A DNA stretch of 64,000 nt. Source: Choristoneura fumiferana. Its lineage: Eukaryota; Arthropoda; Insecta; Lepidoptera; Tortricidae. The DNA lies in the NCBI RefSeq assembly GCF_025370935.1, contig NC_133494.1:2253703-2317702 (forward strand), in the 5' to 3' direction. This document shows, piece after piece, positions 11,498 to 21,800 of the stretch (its first letter is position 1; every line of letters starts with the position of its first letter). Under the pieces are notes generated by a model, which saw only the letters and a list, made by a program, of their open reading frames with translations, ran no database searches and was not told the DNA's origin. The position numbers and the translations under genes are program-made.

Positions 11498-12551
11498 ACG
11501 AATTTAAATTCAAGATATGTATTGATGTTTGCTTTATCTTTTTTATCTTCAGAAACTTCTCTGCTTCAAATACGCATTTTAGAAATATGTCCAAAGGAAA
11601 GGAAGACATCTTAATTTTTCGCTAGACGATCGAAACATTAATTTAAGTTTGTGTAAATTATAAAAATATAAAATTTAATTCTAGTAGATATTTTAGGCAG
11701 ATATGCAGGATATCTTACTTTTTAATTAGATTATAATTTAATATCCTCTGACTCTGTACTTAGTCGTCAACTGTTGTTGCATGCTACCCTCTCTTATTTA
11801 GATTTAAGAAATGATTGTTTTCTCAGTAAGTGATTTGTGTAAATCTTATGAGAAATAAATATCTTAAACCATATAAGTATCCAACAATTGTGGCTATACC
11901 CTACCGGGGTGCATAAATATTTTAAGTTCTAGAATAAGTCTTATGTACTTTGTTTTTTCCAAATAAATGAATACTGAATACTGAACAATTCAAATTGATG
12001 AGCTATTCAGTTCCCGATGAAACTGCAAAACATTGTAAAACGGACGCCTTTACCGAAGAAGGTCATTATAACTTTCAGTACACTACGGCACAATAATAGC
12101 TGTTTTTTTGGTAAAAGACTACAGAAAATACATACATACTTAGAGGAGCTGTTGAAATATAGGTTTTTAATGAATGTGTAGTGTATTTAACCAGACAGAA
12201 ACGTAATGGTGCTAATGCAGCGTTGGCTGAGCCAATTTATAGTCAAAGTCAAAGTCAAAATATCTTTATTCAATTTAGGCTATAACAAGCACTTATGAAT
12301 GTCAAAAAAAAACTACCACCGGTTCGGAAAAGCCTCTGTTGAGAAGAATCCGGCAAGAAACTCAACGAGGTATATTTTTTAAACAGATTTACAATATTAT
12401 TAAATGATATCTATACATGACAAGTATTTAACACATCTTTATTTTTAACACAGTAGGTTCGCTATTTGAAGGGATCGCCAATGCGGATCGGAATTATTTC
12501 CAAATATATATTAGTAGGTAAGTAATTATTATTGATAGAGCTTGAGTACGA
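11498..12551. other. OR-A 3' flank with dispersed repeats
   Basis: AATAAA signals occur near 11855 and 11962. The block near 11900-11990 ends in a GAATACTGAATACTGAA tail typical of a retroelement 3' end. About 12244-12372 (AGTCAAAGTCAAAATATC to GGCAAGAAACTCAACGAGG) is a common lepidopteran repeat in reverse orientation, also at 24826-24960. About 150 bp near 11730-11875 is absent from the second unit. Confidence 0.5.
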
Positions 12552-12662
12552 AAGTTGGCTATGGAACATATCGTCATGCTGCAGAACGTGGAAAAGACCA
12601 TAGAGGTGTCGGAGGGAAATCAAAATGTAGAACTTCCGTTCGTGATAAATTCTATTCATTAG
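12552..12662 (+). pseudogene. Odorant receptor 3' exon relic
   Basis: Thirty-six codons ending in TAG read KLAMEHIVMLQNVEK, then TIEVSEG and FVINSIH. They align with the OR-A C-terminal stretch KLVAVMLQNAQKTMKLSAGG. The AGG motif has become SEG, the residues after it are diverged, and the frame stops before the YSAYTAL end. No upstream exon 4 sequence survives next to it. It is the tail of a lost receptor gene, kept in both units (25128-25238). The match is short, but it holds over about 20 aligned residues in the right strand and place. Confidence 0.7.
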
Positions 12663-12764
12663 GCTTAAACTATTATGAACCAGAACAGCAAGAATAATTA
12701 TGATGAACAATATCTGTAATGATTTATTATGAACAAGAGCAATTAATGTGATTATGAAGTTAAA

Positions 12765-12905
12765 GAAAAGAAAGAAAGAAAGAAAATACATTTATTTAAC
12801 GCCATAAAAAACAAACATAGGAACAAACATAGAACAAATAAAGACATACATGACGCTAAACAGGTCCCCACTCAGCATAATGCCACGGCAAGCCGTGGCG
12901 CTGAT
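12765..12905 (-). mobile_element. (GAAA)n-ended element, only in unit 1
   Basis: A GAAAGAAAGAAAG run followed by ACATTTATTTAACGCC is present here and missing from the matching place in unit 2 (about 25335-25385). Read in reverse it ends in (TTTC)n, like the insertion at 28613-29049 and the tails near 40.22 and 63.95 kb, so it is probably a retroposed short element. Confidence 0.45.
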
Positions 12906-13486
12906 TTTAAGTTCCACATATTTTAATAAATTCGTGCACCTTATATCGTTAAAGATTACTTTAAACCGCTTGTTTTGTCATTTCACCGCAAACTCATATT
13001 TTATAAGTAAAAAAAAACACGTCAAAGTTTCAAACTTTTCGTCGCTTCACTCACTTCCCTTTGGTTATTTTTTTAGCTTGAAAACTTCTTGATCCATGAT
13101 CCATGGTCCCAAAAAAAAATGAGTTTGTGGTGAAATGACAAAACACGCCTCCATTCTTTTTTCATGTTCTCCAGCATATAACGAAACCAGTAATTAATTA
13201 TCAGTTTTCTTGAACAAATCTCTCAACAGAAATTAGAAGGTTTGGTCAATTTTCAGCACTTTGAAGGACATTTTCTCCAAACAGGTTGAGTTTGGGCAGC
13301 TAAAAAAAATATGTGTCCGTTATTTTAGACTACTCTATAACATATATCAAAATAAATCAAATCGGAGTCGGACAGTTGGGTACCCTTCCTTGTTAGTCCG
13401 CTAACTAGCAGAAATAAAAAATGGCGGCAGCATAATATGCATTAATAATACACCATTAATATTAATAGGGTATTAGTAGGACGAAT

Positions 13487-13727
13487 TCTACTATTATTAT
13501 AAATGTGAAATTGTATGAGGGTTTGTTTGTTTCTTACTCCTTCACGCTAAAAGGGCTGCATGGATTTGTATAAAATTAGGTATGCAAACAGCTACTTAAA
13601 AGTCCGAGTAGCACATATATATACAACGTTAATGAATTCCATGATACCTAATTAGTTTTGAGAATTCCCATGAGATTTTTTGCGATGTTATAACTGCTAG
13701 ACCAAGCTGCGGGTAAATGTTAGTATC
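13487..13727 (+). mobile_element. Lep1-type Helitron fragment, unit 1
   Basis: It starts TCTACTATTATTATAAATGTG, close to the Lep1 5' end, and passes through a 'ggatttgtataaaatt' block to GCTGCGGGTAAATGTTAGT, a degraded 3' end. The second copy is at 25947-26188. No protein is encoded. Confidence 0.6.
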
Positions 13728-14583
13728 AAATACATATTAATTAGTTACTTTTAAAATAGAGAGTAAGTAGTCATTTTTAATATACGAAATATTTATTGAA
13801 AGCGCGGTTAAACCCTCTAATTAACTATTAAAAAGACGTTAATTTGTACAATGTCAAAGCATGAGTCAATCGAAGATTTCCAACAAAAAAAGGTGGCATT
13901 ACTTAGTGAAAAGTATTTCGGGTAATTTAGTTTTAGATTTTTTAATGTTTCGAATTACTATGTATACAATGTGTGTTTCTTGATTTCTGTAAACTTCGAC
14001 AGACCAGATAATTGATAACAATTGCCTGGTACTTGAATTTTGGACCAAATCGAATAAAGCATCACACATTATTAAAGGTTAAATTACAAAATTCACAAAC
14101 TTGATGAGTGCCATTGACTCACTCTTTTAACCTTCTTTTGCTAAATATGTATGAATTAACGACACTTTCGTTACGGGCTTTTAAAAGCGTCCTAGATTAA
14201 GAACTTTTAGGACCTAACTACATACGCTAGCTGGCGCGCGTACACGGGGCACGGGAACAGTTAGCGCTGCCACAAAATAAATAATAGTATGGCCACAGAA
14301 CAGATAGGTACAGAAATCAATCTACATACAAAGTGCGCTCGAGCAATCACCGACACGATATCTCGGACCGGTTGGGACCAGTGCGAGCGCGAGTGCCATC
14401 CGCTTGAGACACGCGTCTGTGAACTTTTTTGTGCAATAATGGGGAATGATAATTTATTACACTTTAAAATATAATAATCGTGCATTTCGCCAATGTCCAA
14501 ATCGTCGCAAGATATTTTCTGTGACAACCATATCGAAAGCACAAATTGAGACATGGATGCACAGAAAAACTAGAAAAAGAGAT
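13728..14583. other. Unassigned DNA with a small cysteine-containing frame
   Basis: The stretch 14289-14474 is open (61 codons) with several cysteines. The unit 2 copy (26710-26949) stays open despite a 6 bp insertion. The opposite strand is open as well. There are no splice or homology signs, so it is not called as a gene. Confidence 0.3.
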
Positions 14584-14652
14584 CAGCACTGGGAATCGAA
14601 CCCAGGTCCTCAGCATTCCGTGCTGCGTGCTATAACCCCTACACCACTACTG
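14584..14652 (-). repeat. tRNA-derived SINE head
   Basis: The reverse complement has A-box-like TGGTGTAGGGGTTATAGC and B-box-like GGTTCGATTCC. It lies directly against the orphan OR exon at 14670 and has replaced the DNA where the upstream promoter and leader would be. The matching copy is at 27006-27078. Confidence 0.6.
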
Positions 14653-14669
14653 GACAACAAGAGTTGGAA

Positions 14670-14788
14670 ATGTTTGAAAAATATTAGAAAGTTTGGGTGG
14701 AAGCATCACGACCTGTCCACAATCCTGTGGAACATCGCTTTCATGTTGCGCCTGCTCACGTTGAACGTGGATGGTCGCCACAAGAAAC
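14670..14788 (+). pseudogene. Orphan odorant receptor first exon, unit 1
   Basis: The codons for IRKFGWKHHDLSTILWN and MLRLLTLNVDGR match exon 1 of OR-A and OR-C. The exon ends in a usable donor, C|GTTAGT, in the family's phase 1. The ATG at 14670 is thrown out of frame by one extra base in the first codons, and a SINE head abuts the 5' side. No exons 2-4 of its own follow before the gap. Most likely it is a broken remnant of another receptor. It could in principle splice to a later receptor's exon 2. Confidence 0.75.
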
Positions 14789-15749
14789 GTTAGTAGGTAT
14801 ATCATCATACACTTAAACTAGTTTAGGTACTAATTTCATTTGGAACTCGAAAAAATATAGTTTTTTTTTCTTTCTCATTTGAATCTTCAGGTAAACGAAG
14901 AAATCGACGAGTCCCGAGCGACATTAACATTCAAGTTCAACCCTCGACAAGAAAGTTAATAGATTCCTATTTTTATACTTTTTACCCGACTGCCTGAAGA
15001 AGGGCTTGGAAGGGATGGGAGGGGATGTTTTTCTAGCGTATATATTGCAGACTGAGATCTATTTTTTTGATCGCCTAAACGGCAGAACTAGGGCTGAACG
15101 GTTATCAACGTGTGGGCTATCATTAAATTTGTCAAAACTGTCGGAGTAGCATAGAGTATAAATATATATAATATTTCGAAATGCCTTCCGTAAAAAAATT
15201 AAAAAGTGGCGTTCTAAGGGGGAAGCCATAAATATATAGTGTTTAACTAAAGGAGGGTCCTCTACACTCACAATTTTCGTTGACATTCTTGTTGCGTGCA
15301 TTAGATATTTCGTTAGTGCATTGTTTTCAGAGATACCAATCTTAATCTAGGTCGTGACACTGGTATCTAATGCCTGATACGTCTACGTGTTTCTCGTATC
15401 TTCGTCCTGGTCCACCTTCCTCCGCGATGTGGAAATGGAACTGGTTGACTAGGTCATTATCTACTCTCTCGGGGCCAGCAGTACGATCGGAGTCACCAAG
15501 TTTGCGTACATGTAGGGCAGAAGTACCGGTTTTGGCCACCTTAAGCCCGTTTTTGGCCAGTTGACATGTGCAGTCAAATATAAAAAAACTATAGTACTAA
15601 AATAATATGTTTAAATAATACAAACGTACAAACACATACACACTTTCGCATTTATAATATTAGTATGGATGGATACCAGCGTTGTCTTACTATACTATCT
15701 CATTGCGCATGATGCGGAATAATCACATAGACTTCACTTGCAAAAGAGT

Positions 15750-16031
15750 CTTTTTTATTTGACTGGATGGCAAACGAGCAAGTGGGTCTCCTGATGGTAA
15801 GAGATCACCACCGCCCATAAACATCTGCAACACCTGGGGTATTGCAGATGCTTTGCCAACCTCTAGGTTGCGCTAGGGCCTCTAGGCCTAAAATGGGCCA
15901 GTAATTTCACCGGCTGTCTTACTCTCCACGCCGAAATACTACAGTGCAAGCACTGCTGCTTCACGGCAGGATTAGCGAGCAAGATGGTGGTAGCAATCCG
16001 GGCGGACCTTGCACAAGGTCCTAGCACCTGC
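15750..16031 (+). repeat. Dispersed repeat ('GCAAACGAGCAAG' family), unit 1
   Basis: It is a full-length copy of the unit at 3011-3294, from ATGGCAAACGAGCAAGTG to GGACCTTGCACAAGGTCC. A short Lep1-type terminus (CGCATTTATAATATTAGT) lies just upstream at 15646-15666. Confidence 0.65.
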
Positions 16032-16104
16032 TGTCACGACTCGATGTTAATTCTTGCACCAAAAATAAATAGTTTGAAAGCAAATTGTTTCTTTTCCTCC
16101 TTCC

Positions 16105-16300
16105 ACCCTCGAAAGCCCTCGAGTGGCGACCGCGAACTGGAAGACGAAGCGTTGGCAGGCCTCCCACCAGGTGGACTGACGACATCGTGAGAGTTATGGG
16201 AAACCGGTGGATCCACGTGGCGAGTTGTCGTTCATTATAGCGTTCTAAGGGGGAGTCCTTTGTTCAGCAGTGGACGTCTTCCGGCTGATGATGATGCCGA
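16105..16300 (+). mobile_element. RTE-like 3' coding end, decayed, unit 1
   Basis: Frameshifted codons recall LEWRPRTGRRSVGRPPTRW, followed by the GTTCAGCAGTGGACGTC tail and ATGATG. The frame is broken several times. The matching copy is at 28340-28530. Confidence 0.6.
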
Positions 16301-16314
16301 TGAATCTGTTTCTA

Positions 16315-16898
16315 GGCCCAGCACACATGGTGAAACGCAACTGCAAAGAAACTGCAACTTCTAGGTACTTTTCAGTTTCATTTGAGTTTATGCCATAGAC
16401 TCCTTTGAGAGACCACACATGACGCAACCATTTTGAAAACCGGTTTGAACCATGTTGCTGAACTGATTTCAGTTCAAATTCAAATGGCGGCAAAAGTCGG
16501 CGTGCAGGAAACTCGTGTTTGCGTTTCATCGGCTTGGCATCTTTTTCGGTGCAATACAATTGCTGACGACGAATATTAAACAATCCATGAATTTTCTATC
16601 AGTTTCTTTTAACTCTTTGGCAGCCACAAACATACGGCAGTTCTTTTCAATGTAGGGATGTATCCACACACTTCTTCGTTTACGCCATCTTTGTCGAAGA
16701 TACAAATACAGAAGCATAAGTAACTCTTCATCACTTGAACTAGACATTTTGTAGACGTCTGCTCTCAAAACAGAAATGATTGTGAATAATTTTATCACAT
16801 TGTGGTTGCGGATGTGTGGAAAAAAATTGAAACTGGTTTCAAACCAATAATTTCAAAAGGGTTTCGTTGCAGTAGCGTTTCACCGTGTGTGCTGGCCC
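16315..16898 (-). mobile_element. PIF/Harbinger element with a transposase 5' fragment, unit 1
   Basis: The terminal inverted repeats are GGCCCAGCACACATGGTGAA on the left and the complement of GGGCCAGCACACACGGTGAA on the right. On the minus strand, 16526-16746 encodes SSSSDEELLMLLYLYL, then WIHPYIEKN and AAKELKETDRKFMDC. This is the N-terminal pattern of HARBI1-like transposases; the DDE catalytic part is absent. The flanks CTA and TTA fit the 3 bp TWA target. It is an internally deleted, non-autonomous copy, also present in unit 2. Confidence 0.7.
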
Positions 16899-16949
16899 TT
16901 ATTGTTAAGTATTGAATTTTCTGCTACATCCGGGAGTGGACCTTGCGCG

Positions 16950-17150
16950 GGACAAAGACCCCCGACGCAGAAAGACGGGTTTTATGAGTTTGGCCTCAAT
17001 GTCTGTCTGACTGTGTGACATCGGAACTCTTAAATGGTTGGACCGATTTCAATGCAATTTTTGACGAGAAAGATAGTTTGTTGCGGTGGTTCTTCGCTGT
17101 ATTTCATTAAAATTGGTTCAGCCGTTTTTAAAATATTTAACTTATTTACG
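16950..17150 (+). repeat. Dispersed repeat ('CCCCGACGCAGAAAG' family), unit 1
   Basis: It runs from CCCCCGACGCAGAAAGA through 'gtctgtctgactgtg' and 'ggaccgatttcaatgc' to 'ggttcagccgtttttaa'. Related copies are at 29.59, 40.44, 42.16, 43.69 and, reversed, 43.98 kb. Confidence 0.6.
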
Positions 17151-17234
17151 AAATTTTTATTTAATAAGTAATTACATACAAAATATCCATAGGACTAAAA
17201 CTACTATTAAATTAACTACTATTATTTAATTAAC

Positions 17235-17595
17235 AAAAACTAAAACTTTGATTAAAAAAGAGAGTTGGGCCTCTTGGCATGGTGCCCATCACGCAGGCAG
17301 CATTCCCGCGTTGAACTGCGATTTAGATTCTTTGCGCGAGAAAGCTGCCGGCGCGAGGGTTGCCTGTTGCCTCCCTTAACCTACTGCTGAGCTCCCTGTG
17401 TAGCTGCAGCGCACCCTTACCCCAAGGACCTAGAGTCTCGACGCCGAAAGCAAAGAAATGATATTGGGCGCCGAAACAGCTATATTTTGTGACCTTGAGG
17501 CGTTCCCAGGCGTCTGCCGCCGCCCCCGCACATTTGGTAGTTGCTGGTAGGGAGGACGCCGCCAGGGTATCTATACAGGTAGCGTCCCACACCAG
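17235..17595 (-). mobile_element. Reverse-transcriptase ORF C-terminal fragment, unit 1
   Basis: The minus strand reads FAFGVETLGPWGKGAL, REATGNPRAGSFLAQRI, a stop, then QRGNAACVMGTMP. This is a well-known conserved tail of retrotransposon reverse-transcriptase ORFs. The in-frame stop shows decay. The same motif end (NAASIMGTLP) appears at 6426 on the plus strand. Confidence 0.65.
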
Positions 17596-17933
17596 CGCAC
17601 TTATTTAAGTTGGTGAGTTTATTATTCTAATATTATACAAATAGTGCAAAGTGCCAGCGGGATACAGGCACACTTATGGGAAACAGATAGTGCTACTTCT
17701 AAGGGATTCAAGTTCTCCTTAAGGTAATTATTTGAGGTGTAAGATAAATGTTACAGAATAAAAACACACATTTGATGTGGTCTGTTTTATTTTGAACATA
17801 AGGATATGTACCGATAAGATGCTTTATATTATAAGAGATCGATAAAGTTTATTTTGGTTAAAAAAAGCAAAATCCAATTTTAACGGTAACGAAAATGAGC
17901 ATCGAGACCACGAAAAAGAACATTTTGTTTATT

Positions 17934-18033
17934 NNNNNNNNNNNNNNNNNNNNNNNNNNNNNNNNNNNNNNNNNNNNNNNNNNNNNNNNNNNNNNNNNNN
18001 NNNNNNNNNNNNNNNNNNNNNNNNNNNNNNNNN
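17934..18033. other. Assembly gap of 100 N
   Basis: There are exactly 100 undetermined bases, the conventional size for a gap of unknown length. The next real base lies inside duplicated unit 2. A frame running through the Ns is an artefact. Confidence 0.99.
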
Positions 18034-18261
18034 GCCTATTGCTTACCTTAGGAAATCTCTATGTATATACTTGTGTTTTCTGTACTGCTTACTGTGTTGG
18101 TGTGCAATAAAGAGTTATTGTATTGTATTGTATTGTTGTAATGCGGCCAGCATCATGGGAACCCTGCCACAGGCAGATCTTTCAGACTTTTGTTTTTATA
18201 GTAACATGTATATTTCAAAATTAAATGTAATTTCGCACATGAATTTCGAAAAACTCAAAGG

Positions 18262-18505
18262 TGCGAGCCAGGGTTTGAACCCACGATCCTCAGCTTGAGA
18301 GGCGATAGAACTAGACCACCACGAGCTTTACGGTGAAGGAAAACATCGTGAGGAAACCTGGACAAACCTGCGAGGGTATTCAACGTGTGAGGTTCCCAAT
18401 CCGCACTGGGCTCGCGTGGGGACTAGGTATTCGTATGGCCCAAGCCCTGTCATTCTGAGAGGAGGCTTGTGCCCAGCAGTGGGACGTATATAGGCTGGAA
18501 TGGTG
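18262..18505 (-). repeat. tRNA-derived SINE-like composite repeat, unit 2
   Basis: It is the counterpart of 6535-6790, with the tRNA-like head shortened by a small deletion near 18310. Confidence 0.55.
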
Positions 18506-18850
18506 TGTATTTAGTTAAGGTTTCTTAGGTTAGTTCTCTTTGTCTTCTTTTTAACTGTTAAATTAATGTTTTTTTTGCACAGACGGCATTACATTTATCC
18601 ATCAAATAAAATAAAATAAATTAAAAGATATCTGCGTCCTTATTCCTTATAATTTTTACAGCTTATTTAACACCCCTTGTAAACTAAATATGTACTTATC
18701 GTTGTGTAGACTTTAGCCTAGCAGTGGGATGGGACATCAATCCAGGCTACATAATAAATTTGTTGAGTCTCCTTTCAATTAGTTTAGAGCAGATCGAGGG
18801 TAGTTTATTCTAAATCTATGATACTCTGTGGTTTATCTGTCATTGCAGTA

Positions 18851-21800
18851 ATGATGGAGACACTTCAGAAGTTCGGCCTGAAGCACCATGACTTACCGAC
18901 AATGCTTTGGAATGTGACTGTACTTCTTAGGATCTTGGCTCTGGACGTCGATGGAAGAAACACAAGTTAGTTAGATTCAGTTACAGAATTAATAAATAAT
19001 TAAGAAGAAAATGAATAATTATATCTTTCCGTTACTTTTTAACACTTTCGTGTTTTCAATATCGTTCTTCGTTAATTTACAAACCCGTTTTTTTTTTAAT
19101 ATTGTAAAATACTCGAACAGCGAAGTTAGATTGGACATAATGAGGGCTACCGCGTATGAATTCGCCGCTAGAGGCGCTAGTGTAGCGTGAGGTCTCCGAA
19201 TGTCAAATCTCGTGAGCTACGTGGTTTATTTTATAATTAGAATAATTTTGTGAATATTTTGCAATATCTGAAAATTAATTATGACAAATATGCGTACCGG
19301 GGCAATGAATGTCTGTGTTTTGAGACAGTTTTTGTCTTTCGGAAACCTTTGTCCTCCTTTTTTCCGAACAAAACGGGGACTATGCAACACTTTGGCATGC
19401 TCGATATTTTTATGGTACGGTTTTAAGGTGTATTAAATATGATTTTAATCTAACTTTGTTTTCACGCCCGACTTTAAAGCCTACTTAAAACCTCACGCAA
19501 CAGTGCCATCTAGTGAGACAAAAAAGATAGCCCTCATTGTCCATTCTACCTGCCAGTAACTTTATTCATTATAATATATTATATTATCAGATATATCCGA
19601 TTTGATCTCATTATTAGTGGTGTCACAGCAAATTAAATAATTCATGTTCCGAATTCAAATCTAATTTCTGCCTCCTATGAAATATGAAAGTCTTGGAGAT
19701 AAGACTTTTCTCACACTTATTGGAGAACCAATCTTGGCTTTGGAATAGGTGTGATAAATATAGATGTACAACAAGAGCTTAAAACGAGCCATTTTACCTG
19801 AGACGTTCATATAGCCACCCGAGCCGGTACGGCGAGGGTAGGTAGACACTTCGAGGGGAAATGGGTTTAATGCTCGAGTTTTACACTCTGCTTTTCACTT
19901 TGATTGAGAAGAAATTAAATAGCAACAGCGGAAACAATTGTTCACTCACTAGGAACCTTTTATTTTTCATGTATTTTTATATAGATAATTATACATTTTT
20001 AATTTTATTGATTTATTTTGATTGATTTTTAGTTTTAAGTACATAAAATAAAAGTTATTAAAAAAATATATAGAAACTTTTTTGGTTGTGTCTGTTGACC
20101 TTGGTCTTAGACGAAGATTTTACTTTATGCACTAGAGCATAAAAAGAAATTTGATGCCGCCTAGATCCAGCATAAATACCAACCTTACGAGCATGAGAAG
20201 TGAAAAAGATATTTAACGAGTAATTAGTTTCGTCGTAATGTTACAAGTATTCGGACTCTTTTTTTACTCTTTGGTAGGTAGTAGCAATCCAAAGGACCCA
20301 GAAAAGTAGACAAATATTAACGACTTTGCAACTATAACCTTATTTCTGTTTTCAGACATCTCTCCATTTATCTACTTGTTTATGGCGATCACGTTTGCTT
20401 TCTACTTCTACACTTACCACTTGTCAACAGTTTGGTTCATTTTCTGGCACGGTGGTGGCGAGTTGTTGTTTAACATAATTCTTTTCTCGCTCGGTATTAG
20501 TAGTCTTATCGGAGTCATTAAGCTCATATACATGTATTTCAACAGGTAAGAGCTTTAGTCAATTAAATGTTTAATTTAATAAAATGGAAAAAAAAGACTT
20601 CCGTTTTTTAAGGCAGTCGTAGAGAAAAGGCATGTAGTGTTTATGGCTACTGTTCATACATCGCATGCTCTTTACCATGTTTAGACAATCCCAAAAGCCT
20701 AAAGCCTTTAGGTGGATGTCACTTGCAAAGCATTTTTTTCTACATTTTAAATTAGATTAAAAAAATACATAGTTCCCGCGGGATTGCGAGGATTAATTAT
20801 ACGCGGACGGAGCGCGGGCAACAGCTAATACAGAAATTAGTAAAAATAAATTGTTGGTAAAAATTTCATTTTCAATTACAAGCTTTTTTTGCTGATTGTA
20901 CTTTTGTTGACTGTGCTTGTATTGTCACCCAAACTACATTTGCATACCAAATTTCAAGTCGATGCCATTACCGTTGAAGAGTTCCGTCCTGTAAAGACGA
21001 TCCTGGCCAGACTACCAGATTATTGTATTGTCACGCAAGTTTACATACGTATACCAAATTACAAGTCAATCCGACTACTGGAAGTTGGTCGAATTTAACA
21101 GACAGACATACAGACAGACAACGGACAGGTGAAACTAAATAAAAGCTCGTAAAAACTTATTAACTATAATGTTTTATAGTTCATTGGTAAGGACGCAATG
21201 CAAAAAATACGAGTAATACCAGAATCATTAAATTTTTAGGAAGAAACTTCAGAAAATAGTAGCAGAATACCTTCTGTGCGATGATTCTGTAGTCCCTGGA
21301 AGCCGATTGGCGGAAAATATCATGATGACTCTCAGGAAAGTGAAGAGACGCGCTGCGATTTTTTGGTTGGTCATCATCATTAATGGCATAGTTTACGCGA
21401 CCACGCCCCTCTTGACTCCAGGCAGGCACCTGATGGAGGACAAGCAGATACTGTGGGGTAAGATGCTGAGTTGATTATGGTGATGAATTAATTAGATGTG
21501 CAGGTTGTTGCAGCAAAAAGAGCCCACCCAGTGGCACCCTGCAGTGGGTGTAGTAACTTATTTACAATTTTACTAATACCTATGTATTATAAAGCTAAAG
21601 TGACCATATTAAATGATATTGTAACGGATAACTCACATTTAAAATCGACTTTAGCTAGACATGTTTCGGGCTAATACGTAGCACTTCTTCCTCTCTCTTC
21701 TTTGTCGGATACTCTTGGCAGAGCAGTCGTGGTCACGTAGCACGTCGAACAATTCTAGCACTTCTTCCTAGCAATGCTGCTCGCGCTGCTCCTAGGAAGA

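Larger units (their letters stand above)
6312..17727. repeat. Duplicated unit, copy 1 (contains OR-A)
   Basis: This block aligns nearly end to end with 18034-30345, in the same order and orientation. Both carry the OR gene, the OR tail relic, the Helitron at 13.5/25.9 kb, the orphan OR first exon, the Harbinger element and the reverse-transcriptase fragment. Differences are small indels plus insertions private to one copy: an RTE tail at 9.49 kb, about 150 bp at 11.73 kb, and (GAAA)n DNA at 12.77 kb here. Similarity ends near 17727, about 200 bp before the N gap. Confidence 0.9.

Noticed and set aside
17895..18110. Open frame running through the N gap
   Set aside because: The middle is undetermined sequence, so the frame is an artefact.
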